64,000 nucleotides of DNA, from positions 1,931,547 to 1,995,546 of the forward strand of contig CP003940.1 in assembly GCA_000317655.1 (NCBI GenBank). Reading direction: 5' to 3'. Below, piece after piece: positions 1 to 8,849 of the stretch. This DNA is from Cyanobacterium stanieri PCC 7202 (GTDB lineage: Bacteria; Cyanobacteriota; Cyanobacteriia; Cyanobacteriales; Cyanobacteriaceae). The notes below the pieces were generated by a model. It had not been told where the DNA came from. It worked only from the letters and a program-made list of their open reading frames with translations, and searched no databases. The translations under genes were made by a program, and so were the position numbers. Numbering within the stretch: the stretch's first letter is position 1; each line of letters starts with the position of its first letter.

Positions 1-3000
1 GAAATTTATTAGTTTTAAAAGACGATAAAAGCGTCAATAAAATTAATGACATTATGCGCGGTTTACACACCCTAAAAGGTGGCTCTGCTAGTGTCGGTTT
101 AAATAGCATTAAAAATATTTCCCACCAGATGGAGGACTATGTAAAACTCCTTTTTGATGAAACGGTGGCAGTGGATACGGAGTTAGAAGGTTATTTGTTA
201 GATGGTTTCGATTGTTTACGAGGGGCTTTGATGGAGCAAATCGAACAGGGAAGCCATGGTGAGCAGTGGGAGGCTCAAAGTCAGCCTATATGGGCAAATT
301 TAGACCAGAAACTAGGTGATATTGCACCCAATGACTACTTACCTTCCTCCGCAGACTTGGGGGTTGATATGATGGCATCGATGTTTGAGTCGGATGTGGG
401 AGAAGCCATTGAACATTTACAACAAATAGTGGATAGTCTTCCCGAAGAAAGTCTTAGAGAAGAAGTATTATTACAAACAGAAGTTTTCCTCGGTTTCGGT
501 GAGATGTTTAAACTCTCAGGATTCCGAGATATAGCCAAAAGTGCCTCAATGGCGATCGCACTTAACCCCTCAAAAATCCAAGAAATTACCCATTTATTGA
601 TCGAAGATATTACCCTTGCACGACAAGAAGTGTTACAGGGCGATCGCACCCAAGGAGGAAATCCATCCATAGAGTTAAAAAGACTCTCAGGGCAAGAAGA
701 TTCAAATCTAGGTGCCGAACCAGAAAACCTCGATTTCGCCCATTTAGCTCAAGAAATAGCTAACCAAGAGGAAGAAGCCCTCGATTTCGCCGAAGAATTA
801 TCCCCCCAAGAAGAAGAAAATATGGAGGAAGAAACCCTCGACTTTGGGCAACTAATCGGAAACTTGGACTCCCTCGAGGAAGAAACCCCCAGTTATGCCA
901 TGGATGCAACCCCAGAGGAGGACTACAGCAACCTAGAAGATGCTTTCGCTCAATATGCCGAGGAAGAAGAATCAGAACAAAAACAGCTACAAGAACAATC
1001 CTATCAATTCTTTATCGAAGAAGCCCCAGAATTAATTGCACTCATTGACACGGGCTTAGAAAAAGTCATCCAAGATCCTCATAATATCAACGAAATTAAC
1101 GAAATAGCCAGAGCAGCCCATTCCCTCAAAGGCGGAGGAAGAAGCGCTGGGTTAGAAGACATTGGCAACATTGCCCTACGGGTGGAGAAAAGTTTTAAGG
1201 CCTTGTTCAGCGAAAATATCACCCTAGATGATGATTTGACTGCCTATCTGGAGGAAATATATCAACTCCTACGCCAACCTCTCATAGCCCGTATTGAAAA
1301 TCAGGAATTTGATGAAAAGGTTAACCTCGATTTAGCCAATGAATTGTGGGCAGAGTTTGAGGAAAAATATGGAGAAGAGTTGGCAAAGGCAGAGGATTTC
1401 TTGCCCTCATCCAGTGATTTGGGTATTGATATTGCTACCTCTATTTTCGAGGTGGATGTTGCCGAGGGCATCAAGGCCGTTGAGGAAGCCATGGCAGGGG
1501 ATGAGGAAGCCCTACGAGATACCCTCACCATGCAAACGGAAGTATTTACAGGATTTGGCGAAATGTTGAATCTACCGGGGTTTACAGAAATTTGTCAGAT
1601 TACAGGGGAAACTTTACAACAACAACCCCAACAGTTAAGGGCGATCGCCTCTGCTTTTTTAGATAACATAAAACAGGCTCATCAGCTAGTAATGGAAGGG
1701 GATAGGGAAACGGGAGGAAGCCCCAGCGAAGAATTGTTAACCCTCGCAGGAATTGGGCAAACAGATAATACCCCCATAGAAGAATACCAAGAAACCCCCA
1801 TCGATACCAAAGATCCTAGTTACAACTTCTTTATCGAAGAAGCCCCTGAATTATTGGCAATGATGGAGGAAGGTTTATTAACCCTCAAACAAGAACGTAG
1901 TACAGGTAAAATTCACCAAATTATGAGGGCGGCACACTCCATCAAAGGCGGTGCGGCTAGTGTTGGTTTAGAAGCCATTAAAACCATTGCCCATCGTCTC
2001 GAAGACGTGATTAAAGTCTTTTACGATGAAACCATTATCATCGATACGGAGTTAGAAAGCCTGTTATTAGAAGGTTATGATTGTCTGCAAGAAGCCTTAA
2101 CCGAACAGATGCAAACAGGCACCTATCAACCCGCCGTTGCCCTCGCCAAAGCCCAAGGGATATGGGAAGCCCTGGAAAACCGATTAGGGGATGCCCTCAA
2201 CCGCCCCGATGACTTTATTCCTTCCTCCGAAGACTTGGGGGTTGATATTGTTCAATCCATGTTCGAGGTGGATGTGGCTCAAGAATTACAAAGATTACGG
2301 GCGGTATTATCTACCCCCACTTCTCAGCCCCTCGCAGGGGAGTTACGGGCTACCCTAGAAGTATTTGCTGGGTTTGGTGAAATGTTGAATCTCAGCGGTT
2401 TTGCTTCCATTGCCCACCTTGGTTTAACTGCCCTAGAAAATAATCCTGATCAAGCAATTGCCATTATTGAAACCGTCATTCAAGATGCCGATAATGCTCG
2501 TAATTTGGTACTAGGGGGCGATCGCACCACAGGAGGCTCTCCAAGTCAAAAATTAAGGGAATTAGCCGATACAAGCTCCACCACCGCCCCAGAAAGCGAT
2601 TTTATCCCCGACTCCTCCGAAGATATTTTCTACCTTGATGAAGAGAACGAATCAAGCGACATCGAAGAAGTATTAAGCGATGTGGTTACCAACACCGATG
2701 ATTTAATCAACTTTGCCCTCGAAGACAAAGAAACCCAAACCAACTCCCCCTCCCTTGAAGAAGTGTTCGGCAACCAAAAAGATGAGTTTGCCATCATAGA
2801 ATCCCTTGATAATCAAGAGGAAGAAGAATCGGAAATTCCCTCCCTCGAAGAAATCTTCACCAACGAAATTAGTGAGGAAGAAATTAACCTGCTTTCCAAA
2901 GCCTCCCAATTGGCATTGGATGATGACAAAAATTCCACCCTACCCTCCCTTGAGGAAGTATTTACCAGTCCCGACTTTAGTAATATCGAAGTCTCTCCCG

Positions 3001-5384
3001 ATACCCAAGAGGAGGAAGAGGAAGAAGATAAATCCCCCAGTTTAGATGAGGTTTTCGGAGAAAAAATTACCTTTAGCACCATCGAAGAAGCCCAAGAAGA
3101 TAGTGAAGATGATCCCGACTCTATTCCTAGTTTAGAGGATTTGATCGGTAAAGTTCCCAATGTGATCGAAGATTCCAAACAAACCATTACCCCCGAGACT
3201 TTTATTCCCGTGGGGCAAGAAAATAATCAGGAAGAAAACGAGCCATCTACAGAAAGCAAAGAAGACATTGAGAAGAAAATTCAATCTTTGCAAGATGTCT
3301 TTGATAAACTACCCGGATTGAGGGATGAAGCAGATATAAATCTTGTCTTCCGTCGTCAAGAATCCTCTCCCAAAAAGAAAGCCCCCATTGCCCCCACTCC
3401 CAAACCTGCCACCCCTGCCCCAAAAAGTAACCTCACTGTCAGGGTAGATTTGGAGCGTTTAGAAAGAATGAATAACCTTATCGGTGAACTATCCATTAAC
3501 CGTAACGGCTTATCGTTACAGAATGATAAACTACAAACATCTGTAAAAGAACTTTTAGAACGTTTTAACCGTTTCCAATCCACCGCCAACACTCTGCGGG
3601 AATTGTCAGATAAAATGCTCACGTCTCCCGAAAAATTTAATATTTCTCAGGGTGATTCTTCTTTCCCCCTTAGTCTTTCCGAAGATGGTGACTTGGATGT
3701 AACTGCTGCCTTCGACTCCCTAGAAATGGATCGTTACGACAACCTTTATTATGTGGTACAGGGGTTGATTGAGCAGATGATTCAGCTAGAGGAATCGGTG
3801 GATGATATTGCCCTCTATGCCGCCCAATCGGGGCAAACCATGGAAAATCAACGGCAAATGCTCAATCGGATGCGAGACGAGTTGATGTGGGCGAGAATGT
3901 TACCCCTTGGGGAGGTGTTAAACCGTTTTCCGAGGGTATTACGGGATTTATCGGTTAAGTATGATAAAAAGGTCAACTTAAAATTGAGTGGTACTAATGT
4001 TTTAGTCGACAAAGCCGCTCTGGAAAAATTGTATGATCCCCTTGTTCACTTGATGCGCAATGGTTTTGACCATGGTATTGAGTCTCCTGCACTACGTCGC
4101 CAGAAAGGAAAATCAGAAACGGGCATTATTGAGGTAAAAGCCTATCATCAGGGCAACCAAACCATTATCGAAGTTAAGGACGATGGCGGTGGTTTAAACC
4201 TCGATAAAATTGGTAAAAAGGCAGTAGAGCGTGGTATTCTCACTCCTGAACAGTTGACGGTAGCATCTAAAGATACTTTACTCGATCTCATTTTTCAACC
4301 CGGTTTTTCCACTGCCGCCTCGGTGACGGAAATTTCTGGCCGTGGAGTAGGTTTAGATATAGTGCGATCGCAACTTAGAGCCTTAAAAGGAACTATCTCC
4401 GTGGACTCTAATCCCAATCAAGGAACAACTTTCACCCTCAAGCTCCCCCTAACCCTCACCATCGATAAACTATTGGTATTGTCCGCCGAAGCCCAATTTT
4501 ATGCCCTCCCCTCCGATAACATTGAGGAGATTGTCGTACCTGAATCCTCACAAATTAAAACCTCTGGCAATAAACGCTTCCTCCATTTTGAAAACCGCAT
4601 TATCCCCATTTACTCCCTAGATAACTTATTACATTACCGCTGTCACATGCCCGACATCAGTAATACCACGACCCAAGCCCTAGAGGTGTTACCAACCCCC
4701 AAAGACTGGGGTAAACCCCTTTTACTAATCCGTCAAGGAGCAGAATTATTTGCCATCGAAGTTGATCACCTCGTCAGTGAACAAGAATTGGTAATCAAGC
4801 CCTTTGGTAGTGCTTTGAGCGCACCTAGTTATACCTATGGCTGTACTATTTTAGGGGATGGTACTTTAATTCCCGTCATTAACAGTGCGATTTTATTAGA
4901 AAACTATTTCCAAGCCACCCAACCCGGTAGTAGCCTCAATATGCCCATCTCAGGAGATGCTGACATCCCCCGTAAACCCTCCTCGGGAGTCTTTAAAATT
5001 ACTTCGGTGTTAGTAGTAGATGATAGTGCTGCCATGCGACGTACCCTTGCTCTATCCTTAGAAAAAGCAGGTTATCGGGTATTACAAGCAAAAGATGGTA
5101 AAGAAGCGCTTGATCAACTCCAACAAACCTCTAACATTAGTTTAGTAATTTGTGATATTGAGATGCCTAATATGAATGGATTTGAATTTTTAGGACAACG
5201 TCGTCGTTTTCCTGAGTTGAGTAAAATTCCCGTGGCAATGCTTACCTCCCGTAGTAATGAAAAACACCAAAAATTAGCCACCCATTTAGGGGCAGATGCT
5301 TATTTTACAAAACCTTATATTGAACAAAAATTCTTACAAGCCATTAAAAATATGGTGGGAGACAATGCCACAGCCAATGTTTAA
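1..5384 (+). CDS. CheA-type hybrid histidine kinase with three Hpt domains, CheW and REC (5' end outside window)
   Basis: The reading frame is open from base 3 with no stop, so the true start lies upstream; about 1,790 residues are visible. Residue numbers here count from the ATG at base 54. Three Hpt domains carry the phosphorylatable His in HTLKGG (H5), HSLKGG (H356) and HSIKGG (H628). Each is followed by a similar block of about 120 residues starting DxxPSSxDLG. A long acidic Glu/Ser-rich linker (about 850-1100) leads to a CheA dimerisation helix (NNLIGELSINRNGL), a HATPase (N box HLMRNGFDHG near 1332, G box GRGVGLDIV), a CheW-like domain and a C-terminal receiver with acceptor Asp near 1701 (VICDIEMPN). 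Family knowledge: such kinases (PilL/PixL type) control type IV pilus motility and phototaxis in cyanobacteria. No pil or pix partner genes lie in the window, so the specific pathway is inference. Confidence 0.93.
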   Translation, partial: NLLVLKDDKSVNKINDIMRGLHTLKGGSASVGLNSIKNISHQMEDYVKLLFDETVAVDTELEGYLLDGFDCLRGALMEQIEQGSHGEQWEAQSQPIWANLDQKLGDIAPNDYLPSSADLGVDMMASMFESDVGEAIEHLQQIVDSLPEESLREEVLLQTEVFLGFGEMFKLSGFRDIAKSASMAIALNPSKIQEITHLLIEDITLARQEVLQGDRTQGGNPSIELKRLSGQEDSNLGAEPENLDFAHLAQEIANQEEEALDFAEELSPQEEENMEEETLDFGQLIGNLDSLEEETPSYAMDATPEEDYSNLEDAFAQYAEEEESEQKQLQEQSYQFFIEEAPELIALIDTGLEKVIQDPHNINEINEIARAAHSLKGGGRSAGLEDIGNIALRVEKSFKALFSENITLDDDLTAYLEEIYQLLRQPLIARIENQEFDEKVNLDLANELWAEFEEKYGEELAKAEDFLPSSSDLGIDIATSIFEVDVAEGIKAVEEAMAGDEEALRDTLTMQTEVFTGFGEMLNLPGFTEICQITGETLQQQPQQLRAIASAFLDNIKQAHQLVMEGDRETGGSPSEELLTLAGIGQTDNTPIEEYQETPIDTKDPSYNFFIEEAPELLAMMEEGLLTLKQERSTGKIHQIMRAAHSIKGGAASVGLEAIKTIAHRLEDVIKVFYDETIIIDTELESLLLEGYDCLQEALTEQMQTGTYQPAVALAKAQGIWEALENRLGDALNRPDDFIPSSEDLGVDIVQSMFEVDVAQELQRLRAVLSTPTSQPLAGELRATLEVFAGFGEMLNLSGFASIAHLGLTALENNPDQAIAIIETVIQDADNARNLVLGGDRTTGGSPSQKLRELADTSSTTAPESDFIPDSSEDIFYLDEENESSDIEEVLSDVVTNTDDLINFALEDKETQTNSPSLEEVFGNQKDEFAIIESLDNQEEEESEIPSLEEIFTNEISEEEINLLSKASQLALDDDKNSTLPSLEEVFTSPDFSNIEVSPDTQEEEEEEDKSPSLDEVFGEKITFSTIEEAQEDSEDDPDSIPSLEDLIGKVPNVIEDSKQTITPETFIPVGQENNQEENEPSTESKEDIEKKIQSLQDVFDKLPGLRDEADINLVFRRQESSPKKKAPIAPTPKPATPAPKSNLTVRVDLERLERMNNLIGELSINRNGLSLQNDKLQTSVKELLERFNRFQSTANTLRELSDKMLTSPEKFNISQGDSSFPLSLSEDGDLDVTAAFDSLEMDRYDNLYYVVQGLIEQMIQLEESVDDIALYAAQSGQTMENQRQMLNRMRDELMWARMLPLGEVLNRFPRVLRDLSVKYDKKVNLKLSGTNVLVDKAALEKLYDPLVHLMRNGFDHGIESPALRRQKGKSETGIIEVKAYHQGNQTIIEVKDDGGGLNLDKIGKKAVERGILTPEQLTVASKDTLLDLIFQPGFSTAASVTEISGRGVGLDIVRSQLRALKGTISVDSNPNQGTTFTLKLPLTLTIDKLLVLSAEAQFYALPSDNIEEIVVPESSQIKTSGNKRFLHFENRIIPIYSLDNLLHYRCHMPDISNTTTQALEVLPTPKDWGKPLLLIRQGAELFAIEVDHLVSEQELVIKPFGSALSAPSYTYGCTILGDGTLIPVINSAILLENYFQATQPGSSLNMPISGDADIPRKPSSGVFKITSVLVVDDSAAMRRTLALSLEKAGYRVLQAKDGKEALDQLQQTSNISLVICDIEMPNMNGFEFLGQRRRFPELSKIPVAMLTSRSNEKHQKLATHLGADAYFTKPYIEQKFLQAIKNMVGDNATANV

Positions 5385-5588
5385 AAGTATTTAGGGGGTG
5401 TTGAAAAAGTGGAATCATCAAGGCAGGGAACAGGGAATGGGGAACGGGGAATAGTTTTCTTGCCTAGAAAACTGTCCCATTGTTATTTAAAGTAACTATA
5501 TATATATTTTCTGATTTATCATCGATAGTAAAAACCAAAAATTTGGGCATTTTATATATATAGGAAGATTTTTTGGTGGTGTTGTGTA

Positions 5589-5858
5589 ATGATCAAAGTA
5601 ATTAAAAAAATTACCAATGATATAAGTAGTTTGTGTGTGCATAGTATGCTTTTCTTACTCAAAACCAGTCCTTTTTTACTGGTGATTTTTATCGGTTTTG
5701 GGGATCAATTTTTGCCCCAACCTTTGAGTAAGACGAGTAGAGATGTTCGTAATTCTATCACCAATGCTTTATCCATCGGCGAAAACTCAGAAGTGCTAGA
5801 AAACAATAAGTATAACAATAATCGCAGTGATCAGATTATCAAAGACCTTTCGAGGTAG
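5589..5858 (+). CDS. small hypothetical protein with one hydrophobic segment
   Basis: This is an 89-residue frame with an ATG start after a short AT-rich gap. Residues about 20-40 (LFLLKTSPFLLVIFIGFGDQ) are hydrophobic and could be a membrane helix or an uncleaved signal. The rest is polar and Asn-rich. I recognise no family. It sits alone between the CheA-type kinase and the convergent pyrB. It could be a real small membrane protein or a chance frame; the mixed composition and single helix leave this open. Confidence 0.45.
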   Translation: MIKVIKKITNDISSLCVHSMLFLLKTSPFLLVIFIGFGDQFLPQPLSKTSRDVRNSITNALSIGENSEVLENNKYNNNRSDQIIKDLSR

Positions 5859-5889
5859 GTAAAATATACTCAAAAGAGAGGAATTTAAT

Positions 5890-6915
5890 TTAAACTGTGG
5901 GTAAAATTTGAGGGTTAGTTTCTTGTTTCAAATTACCAATCAGGTATAACAAAGCCATCCTCACAGCTACCCCACTGGTGACTTGGTCAGAAATTAGGCT
6001 CAATCTTTCATCGTCCATCAAATCCGAACTTAGTTCCACTCCTCTATTTACAGGGCCAGGGTGTAATACTTTTACGTCAGGATTACATAATAAAAGGCGA
6101 TCGCGCGTAATCCCAAACAATTGATGATACTCCCTCAAACTAGGTAATAAATAATCCGCCATGCGCTCTTTTTGTAGCCGTAGAGTCATGACAAAATCAG
6201 CATTTTCCAAAGCAGGTTCAAGATGCCAATGGATAAATAAACGATCCTTATGCTCAGATTTTACCGTATCCGCAAATAAATTTGGTAAAAGAGTAGGGGG
6301 CGCTGCTAGGTGTAGATGGGCACCTGCTGTTAACAGACTGTTAATATTAGAACGAGCCACCCGAGAATGAATTATATCCCCCACAATGGCGATTTTTTTG
6401 CGTTTTAATAAGTCCGTGCGAGGATTTTTGGGATCTAATAAATTGGTGAGGGTAAACAAATCTAGTAACCCCTGAGAAGGATGTTGATGTAGCCCATCCC
6501 CCGCATTAAAAATACTTACCCCCGTTTTCAGTCGATCCATTTCCTGGGCAATATTTAAAGGCACTCCCGAATGACTATGACGGATTACCATGATATTGGC
6601 ACCCATGGCGAGGTAAGTTTTCGCTGTATCAAGGATGGTTTCACCCTTGGTGAGGGATGATGAACTAGGGGCGAAATTCAGAATGTCGGCAGATAGTCTT
6701 TTGGCCGCCAACTCAAAACTGCTACGGGTGCGGGTAGAGGGTTCAAAAAACATATTAGCTACCACTTGCCCCTGTAGGGCAGGAACTTTTTTCGTCCGAC
6801 TCTTTAGCACATCCCGAAAACTAGCAGCAGTATTTAATACGGTGTCGTATTCTTCTTTGCTAAAGTCTTCGAGGGAAATGATATGTTTTTTTGTCCAGTG
6901 GGTTGTGGTAGTCAT
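5890..6915 (-). CDS. pyrB: aspartate carbamoyltransferase catalytic subunit
   Basis: PyrB condenses carbamoyl phosphate with aspartate to N-carbamoyl-aspartate, the committed step of de novo pyrimidine synthesis, in the cytosol. The carbamoyl-phosphate loop STRTRSSFE, the [11 protein letters not shown] segment and the C-terminal [11 protein letters not shown] motif are all visible. I chose the ATG at 6915 ([12 protein letters not shown]), giving 341 residues, close to the bacterial norm. A start 63 bases further up would add a low-complexity leader read from the flanking repeat region and is unlikely. There is no pyrI neighbour, as expected for cyanobacteria, and the gene appears monocistronic. 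Confidence 0.95.
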   Translation of the reverse strand: MTTTTHWTKKHIISLEDFSKEEYDTVLNTAASFRDVLKSRTKKVPALQGQVVANMFFEPSTRTRSSFELAAKRLSADILNFAPSSSSLTKGETILDTAKTYLAMGANIMVIRHSHSGVPLNIAQEMDRLKTGVSIFNAGDGLHQHPSQGLLDLFTLTNLLDPKNPRTDLLKRKKIAIVGDIIHSRVARSNINSLLTAGAHLHLAAPPTLLPNLFADTVKSEHKDRLFIHWHLEPALENADFVMTLRLQKERMADYLLPSLREYHQLFGITRDRLLLCNPDVKVLHPGPVNRGVELSSDLMDDERLSLISDQVTSGVAVRMALLYLIGNLKQETNPQILPTV

Positions 6916-6960
6916 ATTTTGGGTTTTTGTTAATGTTGTAGGTGAAGATGGGCAATGGTT

Positions 6961-7066
6961 GTGTACTTCTCCCCCCAAACTTGGGGGGCAGGGGGGGCTT
7001 ATACCGTCGGATTGTGTACTTCTCCCCCCAAACTTGGGGGGCAGGGGGGCTTACACCGTTGGATTT
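6961..7066. repeat. two tandem copies of a 53-bp G/C-rich palindromic repeat
   Basis: Two near-identical units start at 6961 and 7014. Each has a C-run/G-run stem (CCCCCCAAACTTGGGGGG) followed by a variant of CTTATACCGTCGGATT. They lie upstream of pyrB and could form strong hairpins in either transcript. Nothing suggests a CRISPR: there are only two units and no unique spacers. Confidence 0.8.
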
Positions 7067-7067
7067 T

Positions 7068-7100
7068 GCCCCCTAAATCCCCCAATTCTGGGGGACTTTA
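7068..7100. repeat. interspersed palindromic repeat (CCCCCAATTCTGGGGG type), copy 1
   Basis: The core CCCCCAATTCTGGGGGACTT is preceded by CCCCCTAAAT. Closely similar copies occur at 34547-34575 and 56462-56497, always between genes. It resembles the short palindromic intergenic repeats common in cyanobacterial genomes. Confidence 0.8.
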
Positions 7101-7194
7101 ATTGTTAGGAACTATTTAAAAGTGATCTTATGGGGAATAGAGAACAAACCATTATAACCTCTTGCCTTTTGCCTCTTGCCTTTTGCCTAACCCC

Positions 7195-8682
7195 TTAACT
7201 ATTAATTTGTTGTTCAATGACAATCTGATTACCATAAAGAATTACCGAGGCTTCGGTTTTACACCATCTCAGCATCCAATTAGGTTGTAAACCAAAGATG
7301 ATAATTAAAGCCGCAAGGGCGATCGCCGGTATTCGCTCAGACCACATTACACGGGGCAAACTAGCCAGTTCGGTAGTCAAACGACCAAAAAAGACTCGAT
7401 TAACCATTAAGAGGAAATAAACTGCCGTTAAACCCGTTCCTACTAAACATAAGAGGGTGGGTATAGGAAAAATGGGGAAACTGCCTCGAAATACCAAAAA
7501 TTCAGCAATAAAACCAACCATCCCCGGAATACCAGCACTCGCCATCACCCCCAAAATCATCAAGCTACCCGTTACAGGTAATCCCCTCTCAGGATTTAAC
7601 AAACCACTGAGATAGTTTACATCACGGCTACCAGTCTTTTTGTACACAATACCCACCAAAATAAACAGCATGGCGGAGATTAAACCATGGCTCACCATTT
7701 GTAAAATAGAAGCCTCCAAACTTAGGCGGGTAGTGGCTGCCGCCCCCAACAAAATATAAGCCATGTGGGCGATAGAGGAGTACGCAACCACCTTTTTCAT
7801 ATCCTTCTGGGCGATCGCACAGGATGCTCCATAAAGGGCGCTAATGGCTGCCAAAAAGGCTAAATAGGGAGCTATTACCACCCAACCATCACGGAATAAA
7901 CCAACCCCAAACCTCAATAAACCATAAGTACCCAGTTTTAATAATACCCCTGCCAACAATACCGATACGGGGGTACTTGCTTCCACGTGGGCATCAGGTA
8001 ACCAAGTATGAAAAGGAAAGATGGGAATTTTGATAAATAAACCAATCAATAAAGGAATCAGTAACAATACCTGACTAGCCACAGGAATAGAATGGGATTT
8101 GAGAGGTTCAAAAGCAAAAGTCGATTCTCCGCTCAACCATACCAAACCTAGAAAAGAAACTAATACCAAAAACCCTGATAGCACAGTATAAAGTAAAAAC
8201 TTCATCGCCGCATAACCCTTTCTAGCACCTCCCCAGATAGCAATTAGGAAATATAAAGGCGCCACTTCCACTTCATAAAAAAGGAAAAAGAGTAATAAAT
8301 CCTGTGCCAAAAATGCTCCCATTACCCCTGCGCTTAGTAATAAAACTAAAGAGTAATAAAGTTTAGGGCGAGATAAATCTTTGGGAGTAATATAAATTGC
8401 CGTTAAAGTTAAAAAACTATTTAGACAAATGAGGGGAAAAGATAAACCATCTAAGCCTAAATCGTAACTTAACCCAAGCCAACTCAGCCACTGATAATGT
8501 TCTGTGAACTGTAAACTAAAGGTATTAGTATCAAATTTTAAAGCAATTAATAAATTAATAATCAGGGTAATAGTGGCAAAAACAAGAGCAACACTACGAA
8601 AAAGATTAGGGTTTTTATTCTTGGGTAAAAAGCCCACAACTAAACCACCTAATACTGGTATCCAAATCAATAAACTCAGCAT
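7195..8682 (-). CDS. ndhD: NAD(P)H-quinone oxidoreductase subunit NdhD, CO2-uptake type (probably NdhD4)
   Basis: This is a 495-residue multi-spanning antiporter-like subunit of the thylakoid NDH-1 complex. The conserved glutamate region of the proton channel (FLFYEVEVAPLYFLIA), the DAHVEASTPVSVLLAG motif and the following lysine (LLKLGTYGL) are intact. It lies 167 bases downstream of an NdhF whose channel motif is of the CO2-uptake type, so the two probably form one operon for an NDH-1MS or MS' complex. No cupA, cupB or cupS follows. This is the arrangement I recall for ndhF4-ndhD4 in Synechocystis 6803, where cupB is elsewhere. NdhD3 remains possible. ATG start at 8682. Confidence 0.85.
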   Translation of the reverse strand: MLSLLIWIPVLGGLVVGFLPKNKNPNLFRSVALVFATITLIINLLIALKFDTNTFSLQFTEHYQWLSWLGLSYDLGLDGLSFPLICLNSFLTLTAIYITPKDLSRPKLYYSLVLLLSAGVMGAFLAQDLLLFFLFYEVEVAPLYFLIAIWGGARKGYAAMKFLLYTVLSGFLVLVSFLGLVWLSGESTFAFEPLKSHSIPVASQVLLLIPLLIGLFIKIPIFPFHTWLPDAHVEASTPVSVLLAGVLLKLGTYGLLRFGVGLFRDGWVVIAPYLAFLAAISALYGASCAIAQKDMKKVVAYSSIAHMAYILLGAAATTRLSLEASILQMVSHGLISAMLFILVGIVYKKTGSRDVNYLSGLLNPERGLPVTGSLMILGVMASAGIPGMVGFIAEFLVFRGSFPIFPIPTLLCLVGTGLTAVYFLLMVNRVFFGRLTTELASLPRVMWSERIPAIALAALIIIFGLQPNWMLRWCKTEASVILYGNQIVIEQQINS

Positions 8683-8804
8683 TTTGTTTGTAAAAAAAAT
8701 AAACGATTAGAAAATGTTTTTTCTGATGAACTAAACTAATTTTTTTATAAAAAACAAGATTATATATAGTAGTCTTCAATGATGGGTGAAAATGTTAAGT
8801 TTAT

Positions 8805-8828
8805 TTCCCCTCTTATCAACGAGGGGAG
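8805..8828 (-). other. hairpin between ndhF and ndhD
   Basis: Inverted repeat CCCCTC (8807-8812) and GAGGGG (8821-8826) with an 8-base loop lies in the ndhF-ndhD spacer. No U-run follows on the minus strand, so it is more likely an mRNA-stabilising or processing hairpin than a terminator. Confidence 0.4.
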
Positions 8829-8849
8829 CATTTTCTCAAATAAATAATC

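Noticed and set aside
6916-6978. Longer pyrB start giving 21 extra residues
   Set aside because: The extension is read from repeat-flank sequence, has no family match, and the ATG at 6915 gives the normal length.
6961-7066. CRISPR-like tandem repeat
   Set aside because: There are only two units, no variable spacers and no cas genes; the units are palindromic repeats.
6635-7108. 157-residue plus-strand frame opposite pyrB
   Set aside because: Most of it is antisense to pyrB and the rest is repeat sequence.
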